Source of the DNA: Streptomyces exfoliatus
GTDB taxonomy: Bacteria > Actinomycetota > Actinomycetes > Streptomycetales > Streptomycetaceae
NCBI RefSeq assembly: GCF_000725545.1
Contig: NZ_JNZP01000004.1
Coordinates: forward strand, 62,001-126,000
Direction: 5' to 3'
Length of the DNA stretch: 64,000 nucleotides
Below, piece after piece: positions 35,450-44,258 of the stretch. Position numbers and translations under genes: made by a program. Position 1 is the first letter of the stretch. Each line of letters begins with the position of its first letter. A model generated the notes under the pieces. The model was given only the letters and a program-made list of their open reading frames with translations, did no database searches and was not told the origin of the DNA.

Positions 35450-36553
35450 TCAGTCCTTCGGCGCGCGCCGGTTCAGGGCCGAGCGGCTCACCCAGTACGT
35501 GATGATCACGGCCCAGAACAGCGGCGTCCCGAGTCCGCCGACCGCTCCCGCGCCGAAGGACCACAGGGCCATCGTCACCACCGAGTAGAGCCCGAGGAGC
35601 CCCACGGCGGTGGCCATCGCGATCACCGGCCGGCAGGAACGCGCCACGAGGAGCAGGGGGCGGCGCAGCCGGGGCGGCACGCGGCGGCCCATCCACAGCA
35701 CCCAGCCGCCCCAGGCCCCGAGGAGCACGGCCGCGCCGATCAGGAAGGGGACGACCGCCTCCGCGCCGGTGGCTCCGGTACGGACCGGGGAGGAGCCGAG
35801 CGCGGCGGCGACGAAGCCGAGCAGGGCCACCCAGCGGGCTCCGGCGACGGTGTTCCAGGCCATGGCCTCCAGGTTGTAGCGGGCCTTGCGGTCCTGGAGG
35901 TCGAGCGCGGCGGAGGCGACGAAGCCCTCGGCGGCCTGCGTCCATGCCCCGCGCCGGAACCAGCGGCGTCGCAGCCGCAGCAGCGACAGGTTGTTGTGGG
36001 CCTCGCTGCTCTGCGGGTTGAGCCGAAGCGTCGTCTCGTACGCCCGTTGCGCGGTGGCGTGGTCGCCCCGGCGCTGGGCGGTGAGCCCGACCAGGAAGTG
36101 GGCCGCGTCCTCCTCGGGGGCGAGGGCCACGGCGGCCCGCGCCGCCTCGTACGCCTCGACGGCACGCGCGGGCGTACGCGCGTGCTCCCCGAACTGGGCG
36201 AGGGCGGTCCCGAGGGCGTAGTGGGTGCCCCAGTACTGCGGGGCGAGGCGGACGGCGTACCGGGCGGACGTCTCGGCGTCCTGGAAGCGCCGCAGGCCCA
36301 GCAGGATCTGCACCCGCATCAGCCAGGCCATGAGCAGCTCGGGTTCGGCGGCGAGCGCCCGGTCCACGGCGGCGAGGGCGGCCGGGTGGTCCTCGGCGCG
36401 GTGGTGGCAGCGGGCCAGCAGGACGAGCGCCTCGGCGTCCTCCGGTTCGGTCGCCAGGTGCTGGGCGACGAGCCGGCCGGCCTGCGCGTACCGCCCGGTG
36501 TCGTAGAGGGCCTCGGCCCGCAGGAGGGCGGTCGGGGTGGCCGGGGTGGTCAC
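35450..36553 (-). CDS. TPR membrane protein partner of the AAA ATPase
   Basis: This 367-residue protein has about five tetratricopeptide-type helical pairs in residues 1-190 (ALLRAEALYDTGRYAQAGRL; AHFLVGLTAQRRGDHATAQR; LRLNPQSSEAHNNLSLLRLR) and four membrane segments in the C-terminal 150 residues. GTG 36553 overlaps the stop of the AAA+ gene (GTGA), so the two are cotranslated and probably act together. The TPR face is likely cytoplasmic. No enzyme motif is seen and the role is unknown. Confidence 0.78.
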   Translation of the reverse strand: MTTPATPTALLRAEALYDTGRYAQAGRLVAQHLATEPEDAEALVLLARCHHRAEDHPAALAAVDRALAAEPELLMAWLMRVQILLGLRRFQDAETSARYAVRLAPQYWGTHYALGTALAQFGEHARTPARAVEAYEAARAAVALAPEEDAAHFLVGLTAQRRGDHATAQRAYETTLRLNPQSSEAHNNLSLLRLRRRWFRRGAWTQAAEGFVASAALDLQDRKARYNLEAMAWNTVAGARWVALLGFVAAALGSSPVRTGATGAEAVVPFLIGAAVLLGAWGGWVLWMGRRVPPRLRRPLLLVARSCRPVIAMATAVGLLGLYSVVTMALWSFGAGAVGGLGTPLFWAVIITYWVSRSALNRRAPKD

Positions 36554-37890
36554 AGCTTGCGCTTCCGCTTGAGGTGGGCGAGGAGGTCGTCGTACAGGCC
36601 GCCCTCGTTGGCGAACATGGCGACGTTCCGGGCGGCGGCGAACCACGGTTCCGTGGACGGCTTGATCTGCTTGGCCGCGCCGAGCAGGTCCTTGGTGGTG
36701 ATGAGGCGTACGGAGCCGCTGCGGGCGGAGTCGAGGAGCGCGGCCTCGGCGGCGGTCTCGCAGACATGGGCGAGGTCGGCGCCGGAGAAGTCCTCGGTGG
36801 CCTTGACCAGCTTGCCGAGATCGACGGCCTCGATGGGGCGCTCGCGCAGGTGGTAGCGGAGGATCGACTCCCGGGCGGTGGCGTCCGGCGGGAGCACGAG
36901 CAGGGTGCGGTCGAGACGCCCGGGGCGGCGCAGCGCGATGTCCACGTCCCAGGGGACGTTGGTGGCGGCGAGCACGAAGACGCCTTCGTTGCCGGCGCCG
37001 CTCGCGATGCCGTCGAGCTCGGTGAGGAGCTGGTTGACGACGTTGCGCAGGCCGCTGTGGTGCGTACGGGAGCGCTTGGCTCCGAGGGCGTCCAGCTCGT
37101 CGAGGAAGACGACGCAGGGGGCCTGTCGGCGGGCGGTCTCGAAGATGTCGTGGATGTTCTTCTCGGAGGCCCCGATCCACATGTCGAGGACGTCGGAGAG
37201 CGAGACGGTGAGGAAGTTCGCGCCGAGTTCGCCCGCGACGGCCCGCGCGATGAAGGTCTTGCCGCAGCCGGGCGGGCCGTAGAGGAGCAGGCCGCCGCGG
37301 AGCGACTTGCCGTACAGGCGGCGCAGTTCGGGGTTGCGCATGGGGGCGAGGAAGGCGGCTTCGAGCCGGTCCTTGACCTCCTCCATGCCGCCGACGTCGG
37401 CGAGGCGTACGGAACCGGGCGCGTCGACGTCCCAGGCGGCGGCGCCCCCTGCCTGCCCCTCGCCGTCGGCGGCCTGCGGATCCTCCAGGAAGCGGGGTCC
37501 CACGAGGTCCTGGACCTGCTGCTCGGCGGCGTCCCAGTCGAATCCGTTCGTGGGTACGGTCGGCGCGGTCGGCGCGATGGGGTCGGCCGGCGGGGTGGGC
37601 GCGATCGGCGCGATGGGCTCGGCCGGCGTGGTGGGCGCGATCGGCGCGATGGGCTCGGCCGGCGTGGTGGGCGCGGTGGCTTGCGGCACCCCCATCGCCC
37701 GCATCATCAGGGCGCGCGCGTCCGCGTCCCCCGGCGCGTGCTGGAGCGCGACCGCCGCCTCCGCGACGGCCTCGTCGTTCCGCCCGTCGGACAGGAGGAG
37801 TTCGGCGAAGTGAAGACGCAGGGGTACGTCGCCGGGGGCGGCGGCCACGGCGGCGCGCAGACTGCGGATCAGGGGGGACTCGTCGGCCAT
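36550..37890 (-). CDS. AAA+ ATPase with TPR-like N-terminus
   Basis: This 446-residue protein has a TPR-like N-terminal domain (LRLHFAELLLSDGRNDEAVA), a proline-rich repeat linker (about 71-105) and a C-terminal classical AAA domain: Walker A LLLYGPPGCGKTFIARAVAG, Walker B CVVFLDELDALGAK, sensor 1 VLAATNVPW, arginine finger region RRPGRLDRTLLVL and SGADLAHVCETAA. The closest general type is the Cdc48/katanin-like AAA group, used to remodel proteins. It is coupled to the TPR membrane gene. Start ATG 37890. Confidence 0.85.
   Translation of the reverse strand: MADESPLIRSLRAAVAAAPGDVPLRLHFAELLLSDGRNDEAVAEAAVALQHAPGDADARALMMRAMGVPQATAPTTPAEPIAPIAPTTPAEPIAPIAPTPPADPIAPTAPTVPTNGFDWDAAEQQVQDLVGPRFLEDPQAADGEGQAGGAAAWDVDAPGSVRLADVGGMEEVKDRLEAAFLAPMRNPELRRLYGKSLRGGLLLYGPPGCGKTFIARAVAGELGANFLTVSLSDVLDMWIGASEKNIHDIFETARRQAPCVVFLDELDALGAKRSRTHHSGLRNVVNQLLTELDGIASGAGNEGVFVLAATNVPWDVDIALRRPGRLDRTLLVLPPDATARESILRYHLRERPIEAVDLGKLVKATEDFSGADLAHVCETAAEAALLDSARSGSVRLITTKDLLGAAKQIKPSTEPWFAAARNVAMFANEGGLYDDLLAHLKRKRKL
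37575..37680. repeat. 36-bp in-frame repeat in the AAA linker
   Basis: A 36-bp unit occurs about three times (37575-37610, 37611-37646, then a partial copy to 37680), encoding the 12-residue TTPAEPIAPIAP. The middle copies are almost identical. Copy number may vary between strains. Confidence 0.85.
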
Positions 37891-37951
37891 GCGGCCACCC
37901 TAAGGAGCGTCGGGGGGCCGCTGTCCACCGGGTGCCGTGCGCTCGCCTGCG

Positions 37952-38695
37952 CTAGCTCCAGCGGCCCGTGCGGCCCAGGACCAGCGCCGTCGCCGCCGTA
38001 CCCGCCGTGGAGGTCCGCAGCACGCTCCGGCCCAGCCGGTACGGCTTCGCCCCGGCCTCCTCGAACGCGGCGAGTTCCTGCGGCGAGACACCGCCCTCGG
38101 GGCCCACGATCAGCACGATCGAGCCCTTCTCCGGGAGTTCGGCGGTGGCGAGCGCGCCGCTCGGGTGGTCGCGGTCCTCGTGCAGGACCGCCGCGAAGTC
38201 GGCGCCCGCGAGAAGCGCGGCGACCTGCTTCGTCGTCATCAGGTCGGCGACCTCGGGGAACCGGGTGCGGCGCGACTGCTTGCCGGCCTCGCGCGCGGTG
38301 GACCGCCACTTGGCGAGCGCCTTCAGACCCCGGTCACCCTTCCACTGGGTGATGCAGCGGGAGGCGGCCCACGGCACGACGGCGTCCACCCCGGTCTCCG
38401 TCATCGTCTCGACGGCGACTTCGCCCCGGTCGCCCTTGGGCAGCGCCTGGACGACGGTGATCCGGGGCTCCTCCGCGGGGTCCTCGTACACGCCCGACAC
38501 CTGCACGGTCAGCCGGTCCTTGCCCTCGGCGGTGAGCACCACGCAGTCGGCCCACCGGCCGCGGCCGTCGACGAGGACGAGGTCCTCACCGCCCTGAAGC
38601 CGCTTCACGGAGACGGCGTGCCGCCCTTCGGGCCCTTCGAGCACGAAGGTGCCGGCGCCGGGGACGGCGTCGACGACGAAGACGGGTGCGGTCAT
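37952..38695 (-). CDS. rsmE: 16S rRNA (uracil1498-N3)-methyltransferase
   Basis: RsmE methylates U1498 of 16S rRNA using SAM. The 247-residue protein has the N-terminal PUA-like part (GTFVLEGPEGRHAVSVKRLQ), then the SPOUT knot: LPKGDRGEVAVETMTETGVD, WRSTAREAGKQSRRTRFPEV and IVLIVGPEGGVSPQELAAFE, ending LRTSTAGTAATALVLG. ATG 38695 overlaps the stop of the upstream gene. Confidence 0.94.
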   Translation of the reverse strand: MTAPVFVVDAVPGAGTFVLEGPEGRHAVSVKRLQGGEDLVLVDGRGRWADCVVLTAEGKDRLTVQVSGVYEDPAEEPRITVVQALPKGDRGEVAVETMTETGVDAVVPWAASRCITQWKGDRGLKALAKWRSTAREAGKQSRRTRFPEVADLMTTKQVAALLAGADFAAVLHEDRDHPSGALATAELPEKGSIVLIVGPEGGVSPQELAAFEEAGAKPYRLGRSVLRTSTAGTAATALVLGRTGRWS

Positions 38696-39789
38696 GAGGT
38701 GCTCCTGTGGGCGAAACCGGAGGTGTCGCAGAGGTCGGTGCGGGCGGTGTCGAGTTCGGCGGCCAGCACCTCGACCAGCTGTCCCGCGGGGAGTTCGCGG
38801 GCGAGCCGGTGGCCCTGGCCGGCCCACAGGGCCATGCCCTGGGCGTCGCCCGCGGTGGCGGCGGCCTTGCGGATCGGGGCGGTGAGGTGGTGGATCTCGG
38901 GGTAGGCGGCGGGGGCGTACGGCCCGTGCTCGCGCATGAAGCGGTTGACGAGGCCGCGCGCCGGGCGCCCGGAGAAGGCCCGGGTGAAGGCGGTCCTGGT
39001 GAACAGCGGGTCGGTCAGGGCCCGCTTGTGCAGCGGGTGGGCGCCCGACTCGGGGCAGCAGAGGAACGCGGTGCCGAGCTGGGCGGCGTCGGCCCCGGCG
39101 GCGAGGACGGCGGCGATCTGCGCGCCGCGCATGATCCCGCCGGTGGCGACGATCGGCAGCGCGACGCTCTCGCGGACCTGGGTGAGGAGGGCGAGCAGTC
39201 CGGTGCCCGGGGCGTCGTCGGCGGGGTCGTCGCGGTACGCGCCCTGGTGTCCGCCGGCCTCGACGCCCTGCACGCAGACCGCGTCGGCGCCGGCCCGCTG
39301 GGCGGTGAGGGCCTCGTCGGCGGAGGTGACCGTGAGGATCGTGTACGTGCCGACGCGGGCGAAGGAGGCGAGGACCTCGGGCTCGGGGCAGCCGAAGGTG
39401 AACGAGACGACGCGGACCGGGTCGTCCAGGAGGATGGCCAGCTTGGCGTCGTAGGCGTCGTCGCGGCCGTCGTCGGCCTCGCCGAGCGGGGTGTCGTACC
39501 AGGTGGCCTCGCCGGCGAGCTGGTGGCGGTAGACCTCGAGGGCGGCGGGGTCGGCGGGCCGCCCGGTCTGCGGCATGAAGAGGTTGACGCCGAAGGGGCG
39601 TGCGGTGAGCCCGCGTACCTGCTTGATCTCCTGGTACAGGCCTCCGGCCGTCTTGTAGCCGCCGGCCAGGAAGCCGAGCGCCCCGGCCTCGCAGACGGCT
39701 CCGACCAGTTCGGGACAGGAGGCGCCACCCGCCATGGGGGCCTGCACGATCGGAAACCGAGAGAGATCGTTCAGTGCGGTGGTGGACAT
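38692..39789 (-). CDS. Nitronate monooxygenase-like flavoprotein
   Basis: This 365-residue TIM-barrel FMN enzyme belongs to the nitronate monooxygenase/2-nitropropane dioxygenase family. FMN motifs are FPIVQAPMAGGASCPELVGA at the N-terminus, DAVCVQGVEAGGHQGAY and LPIVATGGIMRGAQIAAVLA. It may protect from propionate-3-nitronate or act on an unknown substrate. It is coupled to rsmE by a 4-base overlap, an unexplained but common pairing. Confidence 0.9.
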   Translation of the reverse strand: MSTTALNDLSRFPIVQAPMAGGASCPELVGAVCEAGALGFLAGGYKTAGGLYQEIKQVRGLTARPFGVNLFMPQTGRPADPAALEVYRHQLAGEATWYDTPLGEADDGRDDAYDAKLAILLDDPVRVVSFTFGCPEPEVLASFARVGTYTILTVTSADEALTAQRAGADAVCVQGVEAGGHQGAYRDDPADDAPGTGLLALLTQVRESVALPIVATGGIMRGAQIAAVLAAGADAAQLGTAFLCCPESGAHPLHKRALTDPLFTRTAFTRAFSGRPARGLVNRFMREHGPYAPAAYPEIHHLTAPIRKAAATAGDAQGMALWAGQGHRLARELPAGQLVEVLAAELDTARTDLCDTSGFAHRSTS

Positions 39790-39884
39790 ATGGGCATCGT
39801 GCCATGCCCCTGCTTCGGCGCCGAATCCGTACGTCAGGTCAGGAAGGCGGCTCCCGGACTGTGCGCGCCGGTTCGGGAAAACGC

Positions 39885-39921
39885 GGAGGGGCGGGACGGC
39901 TCACCGCCGTCCCGCCCCTCC
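39885..39921 (-). terminator. Strong hairpin downstream of dnaJ
   Basis: GGAGGGGCGGGACGGC (39885-39900) pairs perfectly over 16 bp with 39906-39921 around a TCACC loop. It lies 21 bases after the dnaJ stop, so it separates the hrcA-dnaJ operon from the flavoprotein gene. Confidence 0.85.
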
Positions 39922-39942
39922 CACTTCGTTGTACTGACCGGG

Positions 39943-41082
39943 TCAGGTCCGCCCGTTGAAGGCGTCCTTCAGCCGCGAGAACAGCCCCTGCTGCCCCGGC
40001 TGGAACTGGCCGGTGGGCCGCTCCTCGCCGCGCAGCTTGGCCAGTTCGCGCAGGAGGCGCTCCTGCTCCGCGTCGAGCTTGCCCGGGGTCTGCACCTCGA
40101 CGTGCACGATCAGGTCGCCCCGGCCGTTGCCGCGGAGGTGGGTGACGCCACGGCCGTGCAGCGGGATCGACTGGCCGGACTGGGTGCCCGGACGGATGTC
40201 GATCTCCTCGAGGCCGTCGAGGGTCTGCAGCTGCACCTTGGTGCCGAGCGCGGCCGCGGTCATCGGCAGGGTGACCGTGCAGTGCAGGTCGTCGCCGCGC
40301 CGCTGGAACATGTCGTGCGGGGTCTCGTGGATCTCGACGTACAGGTCGCCGGCGGGGCCGCCGCCGGGGCCGACCTCTCCCTCGCCCGCGAGCTGGATCC
40401 GGGTGCCGTTGTCGACACCGGCCGGGATCTTGACCGTGAGGGTGCGACGGGACCGGACCCGGCCGTCGCCCGCGCACTCGGGGCACGGGGTCGGGACGAC
40501 GGTGCCGAAGCCCTGGCACTGCGGGCAGGGGCGCGAGGTCATGACCTGGCCGAGGAAGGACCGGGTGACCTGCGAGACCTCGCCGCGGCCGCGGCACATG
40601 TCACAGGTCTGCGCGGAGGTGCCGGGTGCGGCGCCCTCGCCCGAGCAGGTCGTACAGACGACCGCCGTGTCGACCTGGATGTCCTTGGTCGTGCCGAAGG
40701 CCGCCTCGTTGAGGTCGATCTCCAGACGGATCATGGCGTCCTGGCCGCGGCGGGTCCGCGAGCGCGGGCCGCGCTGCGAGGCCGTGCCGAAGAAGGCGTC
40801 CATGATGTCGGAGAAGTTGCCGAAGCCACCGGCCCCGAAGCCGCCCGCGCCGCCTCCGCCGGAGGCCGAGAGCGGGTCGCCGCCGAGGTCGTAGACCTGC
40901 TTCTTCTGCGGGTCCGAGAGGACCTCGTAGGCGGCGTTGATCTCCTTGAAGCGTTCCTGCGTCTTGGGATCGGGATTGACGTCCGGGTGCAGCTCGCGGG
41001 CGAGCCTCCGGAACGCCTTCTTGATCTCGTCCTGGGAAGCGTCGCGGCGCACGCCGAGTACGGCGTAGTAGTCCGTGGCCAC
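39943..41082 (-). CDS. dnaJ: Chaperone protein DnaJ
   Basis: This is an Hsp40 that delivers substrates to DnaK. The 379-residue protein has the J domain (residues 4-66) with HPD in ARELHPDVNP, a short glycine/phenylalanine linker (ASGGGGAGGFGAGGFGNF), four zinc-finger repeats (CTTCSGEG, CDMCRGRG, CPQCQGFG, CPECAGDG) and the C-terminal substrate domain. The linker and pairing with hrcA mark the DnaJ2-type paralog of actinobacteria. GTG 41082 directly follows the hrcA stop, so translation is coupled. Confidence 0.95.
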   Translation of the reverse strand: MATDYYAVLGVRRDASQDEIKKAFRRLARELHPDVNPDPKTQERFKEINAAYEVLSDPQKKQVYDLGGDPLSASGGGGAGGFGAGGFGNFSDIMDAFFGTASQRGPRSRTRRGQDAMIRLEIDLNEAAFGTTKDIQVDTAVVCTTCSGEGAAPGTSAQTCDMCRGRGEVSQVTRSFLGQVMTSRPCPQCQGFGTVVPTPCPECAGDGRVRSRRTLTVKIPAGVDNGTRIQLAGEGEVGPGGGPAGDLYVEIHETPHDMFQRRGDDLHCTVTLPMTAAALGTKVQLQTLDGLEEIDIRPGTQSGQSIPLHGRGVTHLRGNGRGDLIVHVEVQTPGKLDAEQERLLRELAKLRGEERPTGQFQPGQQGLFSRLKDAFNGRT

Positions 41083-42102
41083 TTACGACTCCGCCAGGAT
41101 CTGTCCGACGTAACGTGCCACTGCGCGTACCGCTCCCATCGTTCCGGGGTAGTCCATGCGGGTCGGTCCGACCACGCCGAGTTTGGCGACTGCTTCGCCG
41201 CCCGAACCGTAGCCGACCGAGACGACGGACGTGGAGCTCAGCCCCTCGTGGGCGTTCTCGTGCCCGATGCGTACGGTCATGCCCGATTCCTTGGCCTCGC
41301 CCAGCAGCTTGAGGAGCACGACCTGCTCCTCCAGAGCTTCGAGGACGGGTCTGATCATCAGGGGGAAGTCGTGTCCGAAGCGGGTGAGATTGGCGGTGCC
41401 GCCGATCATCAGCCGCTCCTCGTGCTCCTCGACCAGGCTTTCGAGGAGGGTCGCGAGCACGGTCGTGACCGTGGCGCGGTCCTCGGTCTCCTCGAAGGAC
41501 TCGGGGAGGTCCTGCACCAGCTGCGGCACGTCGGCGAACCGGCGGCCGACGACCCGGCTGTTGAGCCGGGCCCGCAGGTCGGCGAGCGAGGTCTCGCCGA
41601 AGGGCGCGGGGCAGTCGATGAGCCGCTGCTCGACGCGGCCGGTGTCCGTGATGAGCACCAGCATCAGGCGGGCGGGGGCCAGCGAGAGCAGCTCCACGTG
41701 CCGGACGGTCGAGCGGGTCAGCGAGGGGTACTGGACGACGGCGACCTGGCGGGTCAGCTGGGCGAGCAGCCGGACCGTGCGGCCGACGACGTCGTCGAGG
41801 TCCACCGCGCCGTCGAGGAAGTTGTGGATGGCCCGGCGCTCGGGCGTCGACAGCGGCTTGACGCCGGCGAGCCGGTCGACGAAGAGCCGGTAGCCCTTGT
41901 CGGTCGGAATGCGGCCGGCGCTGGTGTGGGGCTGGGCGATGAAGCCCTCCTCCTCCAGGACGGCCATGTCGTTGCGCACCGTGGCCGGCGAGACGCCGAG
42001 CTTGTGCCGCTCGGTGAGCGCCTTGGAGCCGACGGGCTCCTCCGTCCCGACGTAGTCCTGGACGATGGCGCGCAGCACCTCGAGTCTGCGTTCGCTGAGC
42101 AT
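41083..42102 (-). CDS. hrcA: Heat-inducible transcription repressor HrcA
   Basis: HrcA represses chaperone genes through CIRCE. The 339-residue protein starts [20 protein letters not shown] with winged-helix block [20 protein letters not shown] and a GAF-like C-terminal domain ([20 protein letters not shown]). ATG 42102 has GGAGG 8 bases upstream. A CIRCE element lies 45-71 bases upstream, so the hrcA-dnaJ operon is self-controlled. Confidence 0.96.
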   Translation of the reverse strand: MLSERRLEVLRAIVQDYVGTEEPVGSKALTERHKLGVSPATVRNDMAVLEEEGFIAQPHTSAGRIPTDKGYRLFVDRLAGVKPLSTPERRAIHNFLDGAVDLDDVVGRTVRLLAQLTRQVAVVQYPSLTRSTVRHVELLSLAPARLMLVLITDTGRVEQRLIDCPAPFGETSLADLRARLNSRVVGRRFADVPQLVQDLPESFEETEDRATVTTVLATLLESLVEEHEERLMIGGTANLTRFGHDFPLMIRPVLEALEEQVVLLKLLGEAKESGMTVRIGHENAHEGLSSTSVVSVGYGSGGEAVAKLGVVGPTRMDYPGTMGAVRAVARYVGQILAES

Positions 42103-42146
42103 CGTGCGCACCTCCAGCTCTCGTCGTCGTTCCGGTTGCTCCGCAT

Positions 42147-42173
42147 TTGGCACTCGCCCTGTTCGAGTGCCAG
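42147..42173. promoter_or_regulatory. CIRCE element of the hrcA-dnaJ operon
   Basis: TTGGCACTC-N9-GAGTGCCAG matches the CIRCE form TTAGCACTC-N9-GAGTGCTAA at all but the A/G position of each arm and one outer base. The changes are symmetric, so the palindrome is intact. It is the HrcA binding site. Confidence 0.92.
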
Positions 42174-42250
42174 CGATCCCCCGGCCAGTGTACGGCGGCG
42201 GGCGTCGCTCCTGGCAAGGTGGCGGCGCTCCCACCGGTTAGCGTCGCCTC

Positions 42251-42979
42251 ATGGACGTGGATTGGGAAGCGTACGGATGGGAGCGGCTCGCGGACGGGGT
42301 GGGCCGGCGACGGCTGCCCCGCTGGGACGCCACGGTCGGGCTGGTCCTGGGTGAACGGGCCGTACTGCTGTACGACACGGGCTCGTCGCTCGCGGAGGGC
42401 GCCGAGCTGCGGGCCCAGATCGCGGGGCTCACGAACGGCCGGGAAGTGACGCACATCGCACTCGGTCATCCCCATTTCGACCATGTGCTGGGCACGGCGG
42501 CGTTCGCGGACGCGGAGGTCTTCGGCGCGGTCGGCTCGGACGAGCTGCTCGGCCGGGTGCGGGACCGGGACGAGCTGCGCGGGGACGCGGTGCGGCACGG
42601 GCTGGACCCGGCGGCGGCCGCGGAGGCGGTGGACGCCCTGGTGGTCCCGCGGCACGTGGTCTCGGGCGAGTGGACGCTCGACCTGGGAGGCCGGCAGGTC
42701 CTCCTGGCGAACGTGGGCCCCGGTCACACGGGCCACGACCTGGTGCTCCTCGTGCCGGGCGAGCGGGAGGTGGTGTTCTGCGGCGACCTCGTCGAGGAGT
42801 CGGGCGAGCCGCAGGCCGGCCCGGACGCGATCCCCTCCCGCTGGCCGGACGCGCTCGACCGGCTGCTGCGGCTCGGCGGCGAGGAGGCGGTGTACGTGCC
42901 GGGGCACGGTGCCGTGGTGGACGCCACGTTCGTACGGGCACAGCGCGATGAACTGGCACACCGCTTCCACGTGACCTAA
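42251..42979 (+). CDS. MBL-fold metallo-hydrolase
   Basis: This 242-residue protein has the metallo-beta-lactamase zinc motif IALGHPHFDHVLGTAAFADA (about 73-80), then a His (GPGHTGHDLVLL) and Asp (VVFCGDLVEE) ligand and the last His in YVPGHGAVVD. The fold covers hydrolases of many substrates (glyoxalase II, lactonase, others); nothing here points to one. Start ATG 42251. It is divergent from hrcA and 10 bases ahead of the DUF3097 gene. Confidence 0.88.
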   Translation: MDVDWEAYGWERLADGVGRRRLPRWDATVGLVLGERAVLLYDTGSSLAEGAELRAQIAGLTNGREVTHIALGHPHFDHVLGTAAFADAEVFGAVGSDELLGRVRDRDELRGDAVRHGLDPAAAAEAVDALVVPRHVVSGEWTLDLGGRQVLLANVGPGHTGHDLVLLVPGEREVVFCGDLVEESGEPQAGPDAIPSRWPDALDRLLRLGGEEAVYVPGHGAVVDATFVRAQRDELAHRFHVT

Positions 42980-42989
42980 CGTCACCGGA

Positions 42990-43793
42990 ATGCGCAGCTA
43001 CAACCCGGACCTGACGCCGTCCTGGAAGAAGCCGAAGCCCGTCCCGGAGATCCCGGCCGACCGCGACCTCGTCGTCGAGGAGGTCGCCACGGGCTTCTGC
43101 GGGGCGGTGATCCGCTGCGAGGCGGGCACGGTGACGCTGGAGGACCGCTTCGGCAAGCACCGGGTGTTCCCGATGGAACCGCGCGGCTTCCTCCTGGAGG
43201 GCCGGGTGGTGACTCTGGTCCGCCCGGTCGCGGCCCCCGCCCGCCCCACCCGTACGGCCTCGGGCTCGGTCGCGGTGCCGGGCGCACGCGCGCGCGTGGC
43301 GCGGGCCGGCCGGATCTACGTCGAGGGCCGCCACGACGCCGAGCTCGTGGAGCGGGTCTGGGGCGACGACCTGCGGATCGAGGGCGTGGTCGTGGAGTAC
43401 CTGGAGGGCGTCGACGACCTGCCGTCGATCGTGGCGGACTTCGCCCCGGCGCCGGACGCGCGCCTGGGGGTCCTGGTGGACCACCTGGTCCCGGGTTCGA
43501 AGGAGTCGAGGATCGCCGCGCGGGTGACCTCCCCGGACGTCCTGGTCGTCGGCCACCCGTACATCGACATCTGGGAGGCGGTGAAGCCGTCCTCGGTGGG
43601 CATCCGGGCGTGGCCGCGGGTCCCCAGGGGCCAGGACTGGAAGACGGGCGTGTGCCGCGCGCTGGGCTGGCCGCACGACAACACGGGCGCGGCCTGGCAG
43701 CACATCCTGTCGAGGGTCACGTCGTACAAGGACCTGGAACCGGAACTCCTGGGCCGCGTGGAGGAACTGATCGACTTCGTGACGGCGCCGTAG
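42990..43793 (+). CDS. DUF3097 family protein
   Basis: This 267-residue actinobacterial protein has the DUF3097 pattern: an N-terminal strand region (VEEVATGFCGAVIRCEAGTV), TOPRIM-like core with RIYVEGRHDAELVERVWGDD and VVEYLEGVDDLPSIVADF, DHLVPGSKESRIAARVTSPD and a Trp-rich end. The VEGRHDAE and LVDHLVPGSKES segments look like a TOPRIM/primase or OLD-type metal site, so a nucleic-acid role is possible but unproven. It ends at the in-frame TAG that opens an MFS gene remnant. Confidence 0.85.
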   Translation: MRSYNPDLTPSWKKPKPVPEIPADRDLVVEEVATGFCGAVIRCEAGTVTLEDRFGKHRVFPMEPRGFLLEGRVVTLVRPVAAPARPTRTASGSVAVPGARARVARAGRIYVEGRHDAELVERVWGDDLRIEGVVVEYLEGVDDLPSIVADFAPAPDARLGVLVDHLVPGSKESRIAARVTSPDVLVVGHPYIDIWEAVKPSSVGIRAWPRVPRGQDWKTGVCRALGWPHDNTGAAWQHILSRVTSYKDLEPELLGRVEELIDFVTAP

Positions 43794-44258
43794 GGGTCGG
43801 TCCTCTTCGGGGTCGGCTCCTTCGCCGGGATCACCCTCGCGGGACGGTGGTCCCACCGGTACCCGGGCCAGGTCGTCGCGGTCGGCGGTCCGCTGCTGAT
43901 CGTCGGCCGGCCCGCCCTGGCCGTGCTGGCCGACAAGCCGGTAGCGCTGCTCACCCTCGTGTTCGTCCAGGGCATGGCGTCGTTCGCACTGGGCGGCACC
44001 CTGATCGCCCGGGTCCTCCGCGAGGCCGCGGGAGCCCTCACCATGGCCGGCTCCTACGCGACCGCGGCGCTCGACGTCGGGGCGGCCGCCGGACCGCTCG
44101 TCGCCGCCGTCGCCCTCAGGACCGGGGCGGGGACGCTCGGACCGCTGTGGGCGAGCGGCCTCCTCGTCCTGGGCGCACTGCTCATCGCCCTGCCGTCACG
44201 CGGGACGCTCTCGGCCCAGGAGGCCGGCGGCCCGCCTGCCCGGCAAGAGACCGCCTAG
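43794..44258 (+). pseudogene. N-terminally truncated MFS transporter remnant
   Basis: Immediately after the DUF3097 stop, in the same frame, 154 codons read as the C-terminal 40 percent of a CmlR/AraJ-like MFS exporter: VLFGVGSFAGITLAGRWSHR, LTLVFVQGMASFALGGTLIA and TMAGSYATAALDVGAAAGPL are its family blocks. The usual protein has about 400 residues, so the N-terminal six segments and any start are missing. There is no ribosome site for its only ATG-like starts. It overlaps the convergent hemW stop by 4 bases. It is a decaying remnant rather than a gene. Confidence 0.82.

Noticed and set aside
34187..36856. A long plus-strand frame opposite rnz, the HIT gene and the TPR gene
   Set aside because: It crosses several recognisable minus-strand genes and shows no domain; it is a shadow of GC-biased coding.
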